From Pseudomonas defluvii (lineage in GTDB: Bacteria; Pseudomonadota; Gammaproteobacteria; Pseudomonadales; Pseudomonadaceae), in the NCBI RefSeq assembly GCF_001695625.1, contig NZ_MBPN01000035.1, positions 1-46,298 of the forward strand: a DNA stretch of 46,298 nucleotides, given 5' to 3'. Shown here piece by piece: positions 1-7,222 of the stretch. The notes below the pieces were generated by a model. It did no database searches, was not told where the DNA came from, and saw nothing but the letters and a program-made list of their open reading frames with translations. The translations under genes were made by a program, and so were the position numbers. Every line of letters starts with the position of its first letter. Within the stretch, counting starts at the first letter, position 1.

Positions 1-77
1 GCCGACCAGCTGCAGTGGCAGTAAGCGACGCAGCTTAAACTCGCTGAAAAACTGTCTTGACCGATGGGTCCACTTTA
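1..77 (+). mobile_element. Possible end of an insertion sequence abutting dnaB
   Basis: Positions 1-24 read on the + strand as a short open frame ending A-D-Q-L-Q-W-Q-stop, followed by about 50 bases that end in a terminal-repeat-like sequence (GGGTCCACTTTACTG, near 66-80). Read inward, this resembles IS3-family terminal repeats of the AGTGGACCC...GACAG type. The dnaB frame stops exactly inside this segment, with the family C-terminus missing. The call rests on resemblance only: the transposase lies outside the window. Confidence 0.35.
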
Positions 78-1358
78 CTGGACCAGACAAGAACCAGGCG
101 GAGCCTGCCGACCCTTGTCGAGGATCAGCTCAGTTACACCCTGCTCCCCGGCCTCCGACTCAGGGTCGTGGTGCACGAGGATTACGGCGTCGGCGTCCTG
201 CTCGATCTGGCCCGAATCCCGAAGGTCACTAGCCTGAGGCTTCTTGCCCGGACGGCTCGCGGGGTTTCGGTTGAGCTGCGCCAGCACCAGCACCGGCACA
301 CCCAACTCCTTGGCAAGGTTCTTCATCGCAATCGAAACCTTGGCCACTGCATCGGTACGGTTCTGCGCTTTGCCATCCGTGCCCACCAACCCCAGGTAAT
401 CGATCATCAGGATATCGAGGCCCTTCTCACGCTTAAGCTTGCGAGCCTCTGCCCGGATCGCGCTTACCGTCAGGCCGGGAGTGTCATTGAGGTACAGCTC
501 TGCGCCATTGATCTTGCTTGCCGCAATGCCGATACGATTCCACTCCTCCTGCTCCAGGCACTTCACTTCCTCCAGGCGCCGCAGGTCGATACCACCTTGC
601 GAAGCGATAGTCCGCACGGTCAATTCCTCCTCGCCCATCTCCAGGGAAATGATCAGGCCCACCCCGGCACCGCGAATCGCCACATGGTTGACGATCTGCA
701 GCCCCAGCATGGTCTTGCCGCTACCAGGTCGGCCAGCAATCACCACCATGCTCTTGGGGCGCAGAAAGCCGATTAGCTTGTCCAGATCCACAAGGCCCGT
801 GGACAGCTTCGGCGGCGCCTTGTCGTTGAGAACATCGTCCATGGTGCTCAGCACCAGCGGGACCACGTCAGCCATCCGTTTGTACCCGGCCTTTCCAACC
901 GATTGCAGTTCCCGCAGGTCAGCCATGGCCTCCTGAGCTGCGGCAATTACCTGGGGTGCCGGCGCGCCCTCTGCCACCTGCTGCGCCGCCAAGTCACCAA
1001 TCTCGATGATCTTGCGCAACACCGCCCAATCCTTCATGTGCCGGACATAGGTCAACGCGTTCGCCGTCGATGGAACGTCACGGCTGAGCGTCACGGCATA
1101 CGCCATGGTGCCTTGACCACTGGGAAGGCTTCGCTGAATCGACCCGACAGTGACCGCGTCAACGGGCATGTCCTGGGCCAAGCAATCACTGATTGTGTCG
1201 AACAAGGATGCATTGTCGGGGTGATAGAAGTCGGCCGAGGTCACCTGACCAACGATGTCATCGACCAGCGCTCGGTTGCCGTCCAGCGACGCCTGCATGA
1301 TGGCGCCTAGGACGCCTTGCTCTGCCTCAGGCAGATACAGTTCGCGCTCCTGATTCAT
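75..1358 (-). CDS. Replicative DNA helicase, DnaB family (phage), probably 3'-truncated
   Basis: A 427-residue DnaB-like hexameric helicase that would unwind prophage DNA at the fork. The N-terminal DnaB domain (about 5-110, PEAEQGVLGAI) is followed by a linker and the RecA-like ATPase domain from about 185, with Walker A GRPGSGKT at 209-216, Walker B ILMIDYLGL, and the late motif AQLNR...DLRDSGQIEQDAD. The start ATG overlaps the stop of the upstream loader gene (ATGA). The C-terminus ends abruptly after RQAPPGSCLVQ, where the family normally continues about 15 more residues ending in an aromatic-rich strand; the sequence beyond looks foreign. It is the last gene of the leftward early operon inside the window. 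Family assignment is firm; truncation is inferred. Confidence 0.9.
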   Translation of the reverse strand: MNQERELYLPEAEQGVLGAIMQASLDGNRALVDDIVGQVTSADFYHPDNASLFDTISDCLAQDMPVDAVTVGSIQRSLPSGQGTMAYAVTLSRDVPSTANALTYVRHMKDWAVLRKIIEIGDLAAQQVAEGAPAPQVIAAAQEAMADLRELQSVGKAGYKRMADVVPLVLSTMDDVLNDKAPPKLSTGLVDLDKLIGFLRPKSMVVIAGRPGSGKTMLGLQIVNHVAIRGAGVGLIISLEMGEEELTVRTIASQGGIDLRRLEEVKCLEQEEWNRIGIAASKINGAELYLNDTPGLTVSAIRAEARKLKREKGLDILMIDYLGLVGTDGKAQNRTDAVAKVSIAMKNLAKELGVPVLVLAQLNRNPASRPGKKPQASDLRDSGQIEQDADAVILVHHDPESEAGEQGVTELILDKGRQAPPGSCLVQ

Positions 1359-2158
1359 GCCTGAGCCCTCATTGAGGGCCAGGTGAAGCCAACTGCCTTT
1401 CCGCCGTTCTGACGCAATCGGTCGAGCGCTCGGTCGCCGATGTAGGCCTTCAGGCTAGCGGTATCCAGGTTGCTGATCAGTACCGTCGGCAGCACCAGCT
1501 GGTACCGGCGATCAATCACGTCGTGCAGCACACTCAGCTCGTACTCGGTCCCCTTCTGACAACCGACCTCATCGATCACCAGCAGGTCGAGGCTGGCCAA
1601 GTGCGCCAGCACATCGCGCTCGGTGTACTCGGCATCACTCGCCATCGAGCCACGAGCAACGCGGATGACCTCACCAGCAGTAACCAGGAGCGCCTTTGCG
1701 TGATCTGCGACAACCGTCCGGACGATGGCTGTAGCCAGGTGAGTTTTGCCACAGCCCACGTTGCCGGTGAGGATCAGCGAGCGGCCCGCACGATAGTTAT
1801 CTGGGAAGCATTCAGCATACTCACGGCAGACGGTCAGCGCATGAGCCTGGGCAGCGCCAGCGCCGGTGCGGAAGTTGTCGAACGTGCTCGCAGCAAAGCG
1901 CGGGGTGATCCCGGCGGCGATCAGCTCACTGGTGACCCGCTCAGCCTTACGGTGGGCGCTCGCTTGGACAAAGACCTCGGAATCGCGTGGAGTCATGTTC
2001 AGTGCCTCCCAGGCGCAACGCTTACACCCACGGGCGAGCATAGAGCCGTCCAACTGCTCAACCTCGCTCATGTCGACCTCCCCGTGCACGGAGCAGTACC
2101 CGGCGAACACGCGCATGGCTGGCTGGCGGTGGAACAGATCAGAAATTTGGAACGCCAT
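1355..2158 (-). CDS. DnaC-like helicase loader (AAA+ ATPase)
   Basis: A 267-residue DnaC/IstB-type AAA+ ATPase that should load the adjacent DnaB-like helicase. Near the N-terminus is a possible zinc-binding set (C22-x2-H25 and C45-x2-C48), as in many phage DnaC-like proteins. The ATPase part has Walker A GNVGCGKT at 132-139 and Walker B LLVIDEVG around 192-199. The start at 2158 (MAFQISDLF) is chosen because AGGAGG stands a few bases upstream; a longer frame up to 2344 runs through the coding sequence of the upstream gene and has no phage-like content. The start overlaps the end of the replication initiator gene by 20 bases and the stop overlaps the helicase start, so the three are translationally coupled. 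Confidence 0.88.
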   Translation of the reverse strand: MAFQISDLFHRQPAMRVFAGYCSVHGEVDMSEVEQLDGSMLARGCKRCAWEALNMTPRDSEVFVQASAHRKAERVTSELIAAGITPRFAASTFDNFRTGAGAAQAHALTVCREYAECFPDNYRAGRSLILTGNVGCGKTHLATAIVRTVVADHAKALLVTAGEVIRVARGSMASDAEYTERDVLAHLASLDLLVIDEVGCQKGTEYELSVLHDVIDRRYQLVLPTVLISNLDTASLKAYIGDRALDRLRQNGGKAVGFTWPSMRAQA

Positions 2159-2921
2159 CAGGCACCTCCTGGTACATGTCTTCGGTGTGTTGCGGGAGAT
2201 TGGTGAATGCCGAAGCTTTTCCACCGGCGCCAGCAAGCGGCCCAACCTCATCAGTCCACTTCTCACCGTTGAGCCAGCTCGACGCCAAAGGGACGTACTG
2301 GCCGTTGTCCTTGACCCAGTCGTGCTGCAGGCGCTGATTTCCAAGAGCAGTAATCAGGGTCTCGCGAAGCTCTGGATTCGGCTTAAGCTTCGCCCAGGCT
2401 TTTTTGGCGTCCTTCAGGGATTTCTTCTTCGGATACAGTTTCCAGAACTGATCAAACCCTTCCAGTGGATCGACCGAAGCGCCAGTAGAAGTATCTGCAG
2501 TAGTCTTTGTTGTAATCTCTGTATGAAGAACAGGGCAATCTGCACCAATGGAAGAGGGCAATTTGCCCCCTTCTGAACAGGGCAAATTGCCCTGTTCGAA
2601 GAGTGCACTGCTCTGGTAATTGATCGCGTAGTGATAGGTCCGGTCGTGCTTCGACTTGGCCAACTGCTCGGCGAAAATAATCCCCTGAGATTGCAATGAC
2701 TTAAGCGCACGCTTGACGGTATCTACCGACCAGAAGGGGAACTGCTTCTGCCATTGATCAACGGTGTTGTAGACCCAGCGATGCCCGTCATGATCCAGGC
2801 CTGACTCCGTTTCATTGAGCCAATACTTGAGCTGCTGCAGTACGATCGCCTCATTCAGCCCAATACGCTCGGCAAGCTGGGGGTTGATGACAAGGGGGCG
2901 GAATTTGAAAAGCAAACTCAT
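2139..2921 (-). CDS. Phage replication initiator / O-like helix-turn-helix protein
   Basis: A 260-residue protein beginning MSLLFKFRPLVINP, preceded by GGGAGGT. The N-terminal half (about 1-115) has the pattern of phage replication proteins with a winged helix: LAERIGLNEAIVLQQLKYWL, then WSVDTVKRALKSLQSQGII. The middle is variable and charged. A second block at about 170-225 (FDQFWKLYPKKKSLKDAKKAWAKL) is the common C-terminal module of phage primosomal/O-like proteins. Its position before dnaC- and dnaB-like genes suggests that it binds the prophage origin and recruits the loader-helicase pair. The exact family is not certain, but a role in replication initiation is well supported by context. 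Confidence 0.8.
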   Translation of the reverse strand: MSLLFKFRPLVINPQLAERIGLNEAIVLQQLKYWLNETESGLDHDGHRWVYNTVDQWQKQFPFWSVDTVKRALKSLQSQGIIFAEQLAKSKHDRTYHYAINYQSSALFEQGNLPCSEGGKLPSSIGADCPVLHTEITTKTTADTSTGASVDPLEGFDQFWKLYPKKKSLKDAKKAWAKLKPNPELRETLITALGNQRLQHDWVKDNGQYVPLASSWLNGEKWTDEVGPLAGAGGKASAFTNLPQHTEDMYQEVPDGVPNF

Positions 2922-3316
2922 ACAGACCTCCCCGCCGAGGCCACCAGCCGAAGGAATGGCTCTCGAGGATTGAACTTGCACCCGATCTCATCGAAGAGGA
3001 CTTTGTTGCCTGCATCTGTCATGCAGAAATGCTCAGTGTTCTCTTGGATCAGCGTCGACACCGACTCAAAGCTCGCCTTAAAGAACTCTCGCGATCCGCT
3101 GATTCGCTCGTCCGAAAACGCCTCGTGCAAGTACAACTCAGCGTCACGCGGAAGCATCACTTCCCCATAGCAAAGCAGCGTAAACGGCGCGGGAGCACTG
3201 GTTGAGCTGGATAGCTCTTGGCAGCGCTGCATTGGCGAGCGATGGGTCATCCCGATCTTCAGGACGCCTGGCATACATGAATTACTCAGGCAATAAACGA
3301 ATCCAAAGTTGCTCAC
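2918..3316 (-). CDS. T5orf172 / GIY-YIG-like domain protein
   Basis: A 132-residue protein. The N-terminal 75 residues show the pattern of the T5orf172 (MUG113) branch of the GIY-YIG nuclease fold: GFVYCLSN, KIGMTHRSPMQRCQEL, then a region ending in AELYLHEAFSDERISGSREFF. The usual G-Y/V-Y and K-I-G-x-T elements and the downstream E...H are present, so the nuclease-like core appears intact. The remaining C-terminal part (FESVSTLIQENTEHF...) has no assigned function. The gene lies between the 75-residue orphan and the replication initiator, overlapping both by 4 bases. The role is unknown; phage copies are common in early operons. Confidence 0.72.
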   Translation of the reverse strand: MSNFGFVYCLSNSCMPGVLKIGMTHRSPMQRCQELSSSTSAPAPFTLLCYGEVMLPRDAELYLHEAFSDERISGSREFFKASFESVSTLIQENTEHFCMTDAGNKVLFDEIGCKFNPREPFLRLVASAGRSV

Positions 3317-3540
3317 AGCTCAAGCTCCTCGGTGATGCGGCGCACAAAGGCTTCGTAGCTCTCGGCCATCTGAAAGCCCTTGTCTTCCATTGCCAGCCGT
3401 CCGGCTTTCGCCAGTTCGTAGATCGTCCAGCGCTCGTGCTCTGGAATGCTCTTGAACTGGGCATAGCTCGGCCATGGTCCGGCGATTGTCGTCGCTCCAG
3501 CGCGCTGCTGGAGCGCCTTGGGGGGGGTAGATGGGCTCAT
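3313..3540 (-). CDS. Hypothetical small phage protein (75 aa)
   Basis: A 75-residue soluble protein not recognised. The N-terminus is Pro/Ala/Gln-rich and probably disordered; residues from about 24 on (WPSYAQFKSIPEHERWTIYELAKAGRL) form a helical, charged region ending in VRRITEELEL. The gene is real by context: its stop overlaps the T5orf172 gene start by 4 bases and its start overlaps the stop of the 216-residue gene upstream, within an otherwise tightly packed operon. Confidence 0.6.
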   Translation of the reverse strand: MSPSTPPKALQQRAGATTIAGPWPSYAQFKSIPEHERWTIYELAKAGRLAMEDKGFQMAESYEAFVRRITEELEL

Positions 3541-4187
3541 TGAAGGGTCTCCGATGAGGGACCCGCGCTATCCGTCAGCTGATTGATCTGGACGAGCTTG
3601 GCGCGGGCGAAGGGCGAGCCCGGGCCGAACAGATCAGGCAGGTCTTCCTTGGGTGCTGTCCTCAGCCAATTGGATACAGCGGCAAAGCAAGCCTCGAACA
3701 GTGGACCGCCCTCCCCCCAACGGTCTGAGCTCCGATCTGCGCTGTTTTCCAAGCGCTCGACGTAAATCAGATCTGCGAGGCCGCGATCCAAGTTGCTGAT
3801 ATCCAAGCCATCGCGATGAACAGGGTTGACGCCAAGCAGATCAAGCAGCGTGCCAAGGCCGATCTTTTCGAAGGCCTCACCACGGTCATGCAGCAGCATG
3901 TTTCCAATGCCGGCCAGGAGCCCCTCGACCTGATCAAGCTCTTCCCGACGATGGTCATTAGCTCGCTGTTTGAGCTCTGCGATCTGCATCGGGGCGCCGG
4001 GCATTTCGACTTCGAAGATCCCGGCCTGACGACTAAACGTACGGCGCTCGGCCCAAATCTCCTTGCGGTGTTGGCCGGCGTTGCGAGCTACGTGCTGGAT
4101 CAAGATGAACTTCACCTTCTCGGAAGCCCCAGGCTTCTCGCAGATATCCGCCATCTTGCGGACTTTCGCAGCGTTCAGTTTCAGCAT
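3537..4187 (-). CDS. Hypothetical phage protein (216 aa)
   Basis: A 216-residue soluble protein without a recognised domain. It begins MLKLNAAKVRKMADICEKPG and is helical and highly charged through about residue 110 (HHRREELDQVEG-like segments), then has a middle block GLGTLLDLLGVNPVHRDGLDI and a Trp/Pro-containing C-terminus. No signal peptide, membrane segment or clear catalytic motif is visible. Its start overlaps the 3' end of the ORF6N gene by 7 bases and its stop overlaps the next gene by 4 bases, which supports it as a true member of the leftward early operon. Confidence 0.62.
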   Translation of the reverse strand: MLKLNAAKVRKMADICEKPGASEKVKFILIQHVARNAGQHRKEIWAERRTFSRQAGIFEVEMPGAPMQIAELKQRANDHRREELDQVEGLLAGIGNMLLHDRGEAFEKIGLGTLLDLLGVNPVHRDGLDISNLDRGLADLIYVERLENSADRSSDRWGEGGPLFEACFAAVSNWLRTAPKEDLPDLFGPGSPFARAKLVQINQLTDSAGPSSETLQ

Positions 4188-4954
4188 GATTGTTCTCCAG
4201 CAGCGCCGAACAGTTCGGCCAGGTCAATTTGGTAAACGGCTGCCCAGGCGGCAGCAGGCCAGGATCGAACCCAGCCGAATCGAGGGTCTTGGACTTTCGG
4301 GGCGCTCACCCCGTGGCTGTCGCACCAGTTCTTGAGTGGGCGGAAACCCTGGCTGCCGAAGCTCCGGTGGGCGGCCTTCTCCACCGCAGTCACCGTGGCG
4401 TGCAGGCAGCCCCTGCCCAGCTCGTTCTCCAAGTGCATGACCTTGCGCACGGCAGCTGATGCGGTGGCCATGGCCGTGGCTTCACGCCGACTTCCGATCT
4501 TAGCCTTGGTGGCGATCGCATGGTCACGCTGCTCCAGCGCCAGCTGCTCCGAGCGCTTAGAGGCCAGCAGGTGCTCCAGGGCCGTGATGTAGTCGGTGGG
4601 GAGCGCGGGAGCGGGGACCGGCCTGAAGTAGTTGCTGACCAGCTGGCGCTGGACGGTCCAGGCCAGGTCGTCGGTCAGAGACTTGACCAACATCAGGTAG
4701 CCCTGCTCGGTCAGGACGATCAAACCGCGGTTCGGCACGTCGAAACCTAAACCGCGAATTTCGCTGTTTTCAGATCGAGCGATGACGTAGTAGTCACTAC
4801 CGACGATGAGCCGGTCACGATGCTCGCGGAAATTGCGACCGGCAGTGTCATCCGGGCGCTCGTGCACCTGGTCGATCATCGCCAGGGTGACGACGCGTTG
4901 GCCCCGGTATTCGACGATGGGCAGCTGGGTGTTGTGAATGGTGATCAGGTTCAT
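4181..4954 (-). CDS. ORF6N-domain antirepressor-like phage protein
   Basis: A 257-residue protein. Residues about 8-110 match the ORF6N type of phage antirepressor N-terminal domain: PIVEYRGQRVVTLAMIDQVH, then GRNFREHRDRLIVGSDYYVI, then GLIVLTEQGYLMLVKSL. A helical linker (about 125-185) precedes a compact C-terminal domain with KNWCDSHGV and WPAAAWAAVY. Proteins with this architecture often regulate the lysis-lysogeny switch by binding repressor or DNA. It overlaps neighbours at both ends within the operon expressed from the cro promoter. Because the CI protein here appears unable to self-cleave, an antirepressor is a plausible inducing factor, but that is inference. Confidence 0.75.
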   Translation of the reverse strand: MNLITIHNTQLPIVEYRGQRVVTLAMIDQVHERPDDTAGRNFREHRDRLIVGSDYYVIARSENSEIRGLGFDVPNRGLIVLTEQGYLMLVKSLTDDLAWTVQRQLVSNYFRPVPAPALPTDYITALEHLLASKRSEQLALEQRDHAIATKAKIGSRREATAMATASAAVRKVMHLENELGRGCLHATVTAVEKAAHRSFGSQGFRPLKNWCDSHGVSAPKVQDPRFGWVRSWPAAAWAAVYQIDLAELFGAAGEQSC

Positions 4955-5244
4955 ACGCCCGCCCCCTCACCCACAACACCGTGTGAAGCGCCCAAGTGGC
5001 GGTGGCGCCAGCAGAAATTTCCGCTGAAGGTGCGGGTTTGCTCCAGGTGTCGATCCAGCTCTTTCGCCAGGTCATTTTCGTAACCGCCCAGCATCGGGAT
5101 AACCAATTGCCGGACTAGGTACTCAAGCTTCCGGTGCTCGCTACGCGCAAAGTTCATGTAGGCCATGGCTTGAGCGTCCAGAGCTGCTTCGCTCAGGACT
5201 ACGCCGTCAATCACCGGGGCTACGATGGTCAGCGACTTACTCAT
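4951..5244 (-). CDS. Hypothetical phage protein (97 aa)
   Basis: A 97-residue protein not recognised. It begins MSKSLTIVAPVIDGVVLSE; the central part (AQAMAYMNFARSEHRKLEYLVRQLVIP) is predicted helical and amphipathic, and the C-terminus is Gly/His-rich. There is no signal peptide or membrane segment. Both ends overlap neighbouring genes by 4 bases, so translation is coupled with the 103-residue protein upstream and the ORF6N protein downstream. Confidence 0.58.
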   Translation of the reverse strand: MSKSLTIVAPVIDGVVLSEAALDAQAMAYMNFARSEHRKLEYLVRQLVIPMLGGYENDLAKELDRHLEQTRTFSGNFCWRHRHLGASHGVVGEGAGV

Positions 5245-5552
5245 TGCATACCTCCCGCGCCACGTTTCAGCGAGGTCGCTTTTTGTGGCGCGTCTTCCTG
5301 CTGAGGCTCGACTCCGGCGTGAGCTGCATACACAAGCGCCAGCGCTGATTCCGCTGCATAGAAGACGAGCGTGGCGTGATGGGTGACGGCTGGTTCCTGC
5401 ATTAGCGCCCGAAGGCCTGCCACAACGGCTTCAAGCCGATCAGTGGCAGCACCCAAGGATTCATGCACCGGAATATCGCCAGAGGCCTCAAGTACGTCGT
5501 GCAGTCCGTACGTGGCGAACGGGCTCGAGAGGGTTTCGGCTTTAGGTCTCAT
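5241..5552 (-). CDS. Hypothetical phage protein (103 aa), similar in layout to its neighbour
   Basis: A 103-residue, mostly helical protein of unknown function. The segment ESLGAATDRLEAVVAGLRAL followed by a helix rich in Ala and ending in LALVYAAHAGV has the same spacing of hydrophobic positions as the adjacent 110-residue protein (NAVDALRAARTLSSGMSQL ... SALSFLGETVSAL). This suggests that the two are diverged paralogues of the short DUF3077-like proteins common in Pseudomonas prophages; that family name is from memory and unchecked. The start and stop overlap neighbouring frames by 4 bases. Confidence 0.55.
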   Translation of the reverse strand: MRPKAETLSSPFATYGLHDVLEASGDIPVHESLGAATDRLEAVVAGLRALMQEPAVTHHATLVFYAAESALALVYAAHAGVEPQQEDAPQKATSLKRGAGGMQ

Positions 5553-5881
5553 TGCTCACCCCCGCGGCCCGCGGCGACGGCAACGCTCTTTTCAACCGAC
5601 CAGATCAGCGCACTGACGGTCTCCCCCAGGAAGCTGAGTGCCGACATGCCGTCGCAATACGCAATCTCGCCCATGTTCAAGCTGTCGTGCATGTGCCGGC
5701 AAAGCTGGCTCATGCCAGAGGAAAGTGTCCGAGCCGCCCGCAGCGCATCTACCGCGTTCGCGCCAGCCGCGACGCTGAGCAGTTGCACGCCTTGGTTGTC
5801 GATTGGCGTTTCAAGGAAGCCGATCTCGGCAGTAAGGATCTGTTGCGCCAGTGTTGGCGGGGTGGTATTTTTTGAACTCAT
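5549..5881 (-). CDS. Hypothetical phage protein (110 aa), DUF3077-like
   Basis: A 110-residue protein starting MSSKNTTPPTLAQQ. A longer frame to 5992 would run through a structured leader, so the ATG at 5881 is preferred even though its ribosome-binding site is weak. The core (GVQLLSVAAGANAVDAL, then ARTLSSGMSQLCRHMHD, then CDGMSALSFLGETVSALIW) resembles small DUF3077-type proteins of Pseudomonas, whose function is unknown. The leader at 5882-5967 folds into two hairpins, and the opposite strand could encode a small RNA ending in a terminator, so this gene may be post-transcriptionally regulated. Confidence 0.58.
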   Translation of the reverse strand: MSSKNTTPPTLAQQILTAEIGFLETPIDNQGVQLLSVAAGANAVDALRAARTLSSGMSQLCRHMHDSLNMGEIAYCDGMSALSFLGETVSALIWSVEKSVAVAAGRGGEQ

Positions 5882-5967
5882 TTTGGTTTTCTCGAAGCAA
5901 AGTGATACCGAGACACCCGTTGGCGCGGGTGCCGACTTGAAGGCTCGACTTAGGTCGGGCTTTTTTG
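5878..5967 (+). ncRNA. Candidate antisense small RNA over the start of the 110-aa gene
   Basis: On the + strand there is a promoter-like pair, TTGCGC (5843-5848) and TATTTT (5866-5871), separated by exactly 17 bases. It would start a transcript near 5878 that carries hairpin CACCCG/CGGGTG (about 5914-5931) and ends at a terminator with six T (5939-5966). The transcript would be fully complementary to the start codon and leader of the gene on the other strand. No + strand protein gene explains this terminator. No expression data are available. Confidence 0.35.
5939..5966 (+). terminator. Rho-independent terminator, + strand
   Basis: AAGGCTCGAC, loop TTAG, GTCGGGCTT, followed by a T run. The stem is about 10 pairs including two G-T pairs. 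The T run follows only on the + strand, although all recognised genes here are on the - strand. Confidence 0.55.
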
Positions 5968-6041
5968 TGCCTGGCGTTTGGGCAAGCCCCATCTTCCACG
6001 GAACAAAAAATATGCAACCCCCTCCCCTGAGAGGGTCGTGA

Positions 6042-6060
6042 CCTACCCTGGGCGGGTAGG
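6042..6060. repeat. Perfect 7-bp inverted repeat
   Basis: CCTACCC, five-base loop, GGGTAGG. It lies in the gene-poor stretch 5967-6107, between the 110-residue gene and the 78-residue frame, and has no T tract on either side. It could be an RNA hairpin in the operon message or a protein-binding palindrome. Confidence 0.4.
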
Positions 6061-6107
6061 CGGAGTAAAAGATCGCAGGCGCATATCACGGCTCCAAAAT
6101 TTGCAAG

Positions 6108-6344
6108 TCACACCCTATGAGTGGCCGGGCAGTGCCCCCTCATAAGGAAAGAAAATTCACTGAAATCTCGTTTTGGCGGATAAGCCGCATCTTTCGGCAG
6201 GTATGCCACACGGATTTTGGATTTTTGATATCCGCGCATTGCGCGGAACATCTCGAATAACGCTCCCACCATACGATCCAACGGAGCTGCAATGCTTTTA
6301 ACCGGGATTAAAGAACGCCCGTCGACCTCAGAAAGATTTCGCAT
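6108..6344 (-). CDS. Hypothetical small phage frame (78 aa), uncertain
   Basis: The frame is open from 6398, but most of the first residues overlap the end of the KilA-N gene, so the internal ATG at 6344 (MRNLSEVDGRSLIPVKS) is taken. The protein has a helical centre (LDRMVGALFEMFRAMRGYQKS) and a basic, Pro- and Tyr-containing C-terminus. No domain is recognised and the ribosome-binding site is weak (GGAAAAG). It may be a genuine orphan in the operon or a chance frame. Confidence 0.35.
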   Translation of the reverse strand: MRNLSEVDGRSLIPVKSIAAPLDRMVGALFEMFRAMRGYQKSKIRVAYLPKDAAYPPKRDFSEFSFLMRGHCPATHRV

Positions 6345-6900
6345 GCGAAACTTTTCCACCATCCAACATCCGGCCAGCTGAAACGGCTGGATCGTCAAGA
6401 CCCAAGGTCATTTGCAAAATCTGCCGCCCGCGCTCTATCTCGCCGATCAGGACTGGCTTGTCACGTTTCCAAGCATTCAGTTCTCGACCGGCAGCGCTCG
6501 CTACGTCTTTGCGGTCGTCAAATCTCTTGCAGGCGCGATTGAAAACATCCATCGCAGGCTGACTGCCCCGCAGAAGTGCGTCGATCTGCTCGTCCACCCA
6601 AATTTCGAAATCAACGGATAGCCAGCGCGCGAACTTCACAGCGAGCCGAGGGTGAATCCACGTGCCGCTATCCGGGGAGTTGCCTCGGCGCGAGGTCACG
6701 AAAGTAATGCGGGATTTCCCCGTATTACTCGCTGGCGCCCTGGCAGCCAGCTTTTCGAGATATTCACGAGTGGAAGCTAGGCGCAACCATTCATTCGGGA
6801 CCTTCCCAAACCGTGCGGCGGCGCGCGTAGCGTTGATCCAGCCGTCCAGATTGAATTGCACAGGGTCGCCATCGAAGGGCAGCGAAATGACGTTGTTCAC
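6328..6900 (-). CDS. KilA-N domain phage protein
   Basis: A 190-residue protein with a KilA-N DNA-binding domain over about residues 10-110: FNLDGWINATRAAARFGKVPNEWLRL, then EYLEKLAAR, and the closing signature GTWIHPRLAVKFARWLSVDFEIWVDEQ. This last W-x-H-x-x-L-A-x-x-F-A-x-W pattern is diagnostic. The C-terminal 80 residues are helical and unassigned (DVFNRACKRFDDRKDVASAAG). KilA-N proteins of phages act as antirepressors or regulators. The gene follows cro directly (start overlaps the cro stop by 4 bases), so it is among the first genes expressed after derepression. Confidence 0.85.
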   Translation of the reverse strand: MNNVISLPFDGDPVQFNLDGWINATRAAARFGKVPNEWLRLASTREYLEKLAARAPASNTGKSRITFVTSRRGNSPDSGTWIHPRLAVKFARWLSVDFEIWVDEQIDALLRGSQPAMDVFNRACKRFDDRKDVASAAGRELNAWKRDKPVLIGEIERGRQILQMTLGLDDPAVSAGRMLDGGKVSHAKSF

Positions 6901-7193
6901 TGCGCACCTCCCGCACTGGATGGATGAACAGAGGGTTTGCCCGACTCAACGGCCAAGGCCACCTGGCGTATCGTTTGTTCCAAGGTAGGGCAACAGTCAG
7001 GCCCCCGATCATGCCGAGCTGGAAACGAGCGCACCTCGATAGCAGCAAAGGACCCATCGGTTTGTTGCGTGACGTAGACCGTTCGCCCAATGCGAATGGC
7101 CTTACTCAAAGCGCCTTGCGTCATGCCCAGGAGGGATGCTGCATGTGGCTGCCCGTGACCTTTAGCGAAATCTTTCAGGGGGACCATGATCAT
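6897..7193 (-). CDS. Cro-like repressor
   Basis: A 98-residue Cro-type regulator, first gene of the leftward early operon. Residues about 5-35 form the helix-turn-helix: LKDFAKGHGQPHAASLLGMT then QGALSKAIRIGR, followed by a strand TVYVTQQTDGSFAAIEVRSF as in lambdoid Cro proteins. The C-terminal 35 residues look disordered. The start at 7193 is supported by GGAGGT six bases upstream. Its promoter has -35 TTGCAA and -10 TACTAT with a 17-base spacer containing an operator. By position and fold it should oppose the divergently transcribed CI repressor. Confidence 0.85.
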   Translation of the reverse strand: MIMVPLKDFAKGHGQPHAASLLGMTQGALSKAIRIGRTVYVTQQTDGSFAAIEVRSFPARHDRGPDCCPTLEQTIRQVALAVESGKPSVHPSSAGGAQ

Positions 7194-7222
7194 GGCCTAC
7201 CTCCAGTTAGTACTTCGCCGAG

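Noticed and set aside
2159..2344. N-terminal extension of the DnaC-like protein
   Set aside because: It lies within the replication initiator gene in another frame, and a strong AGGAGG marks the start at 2158.
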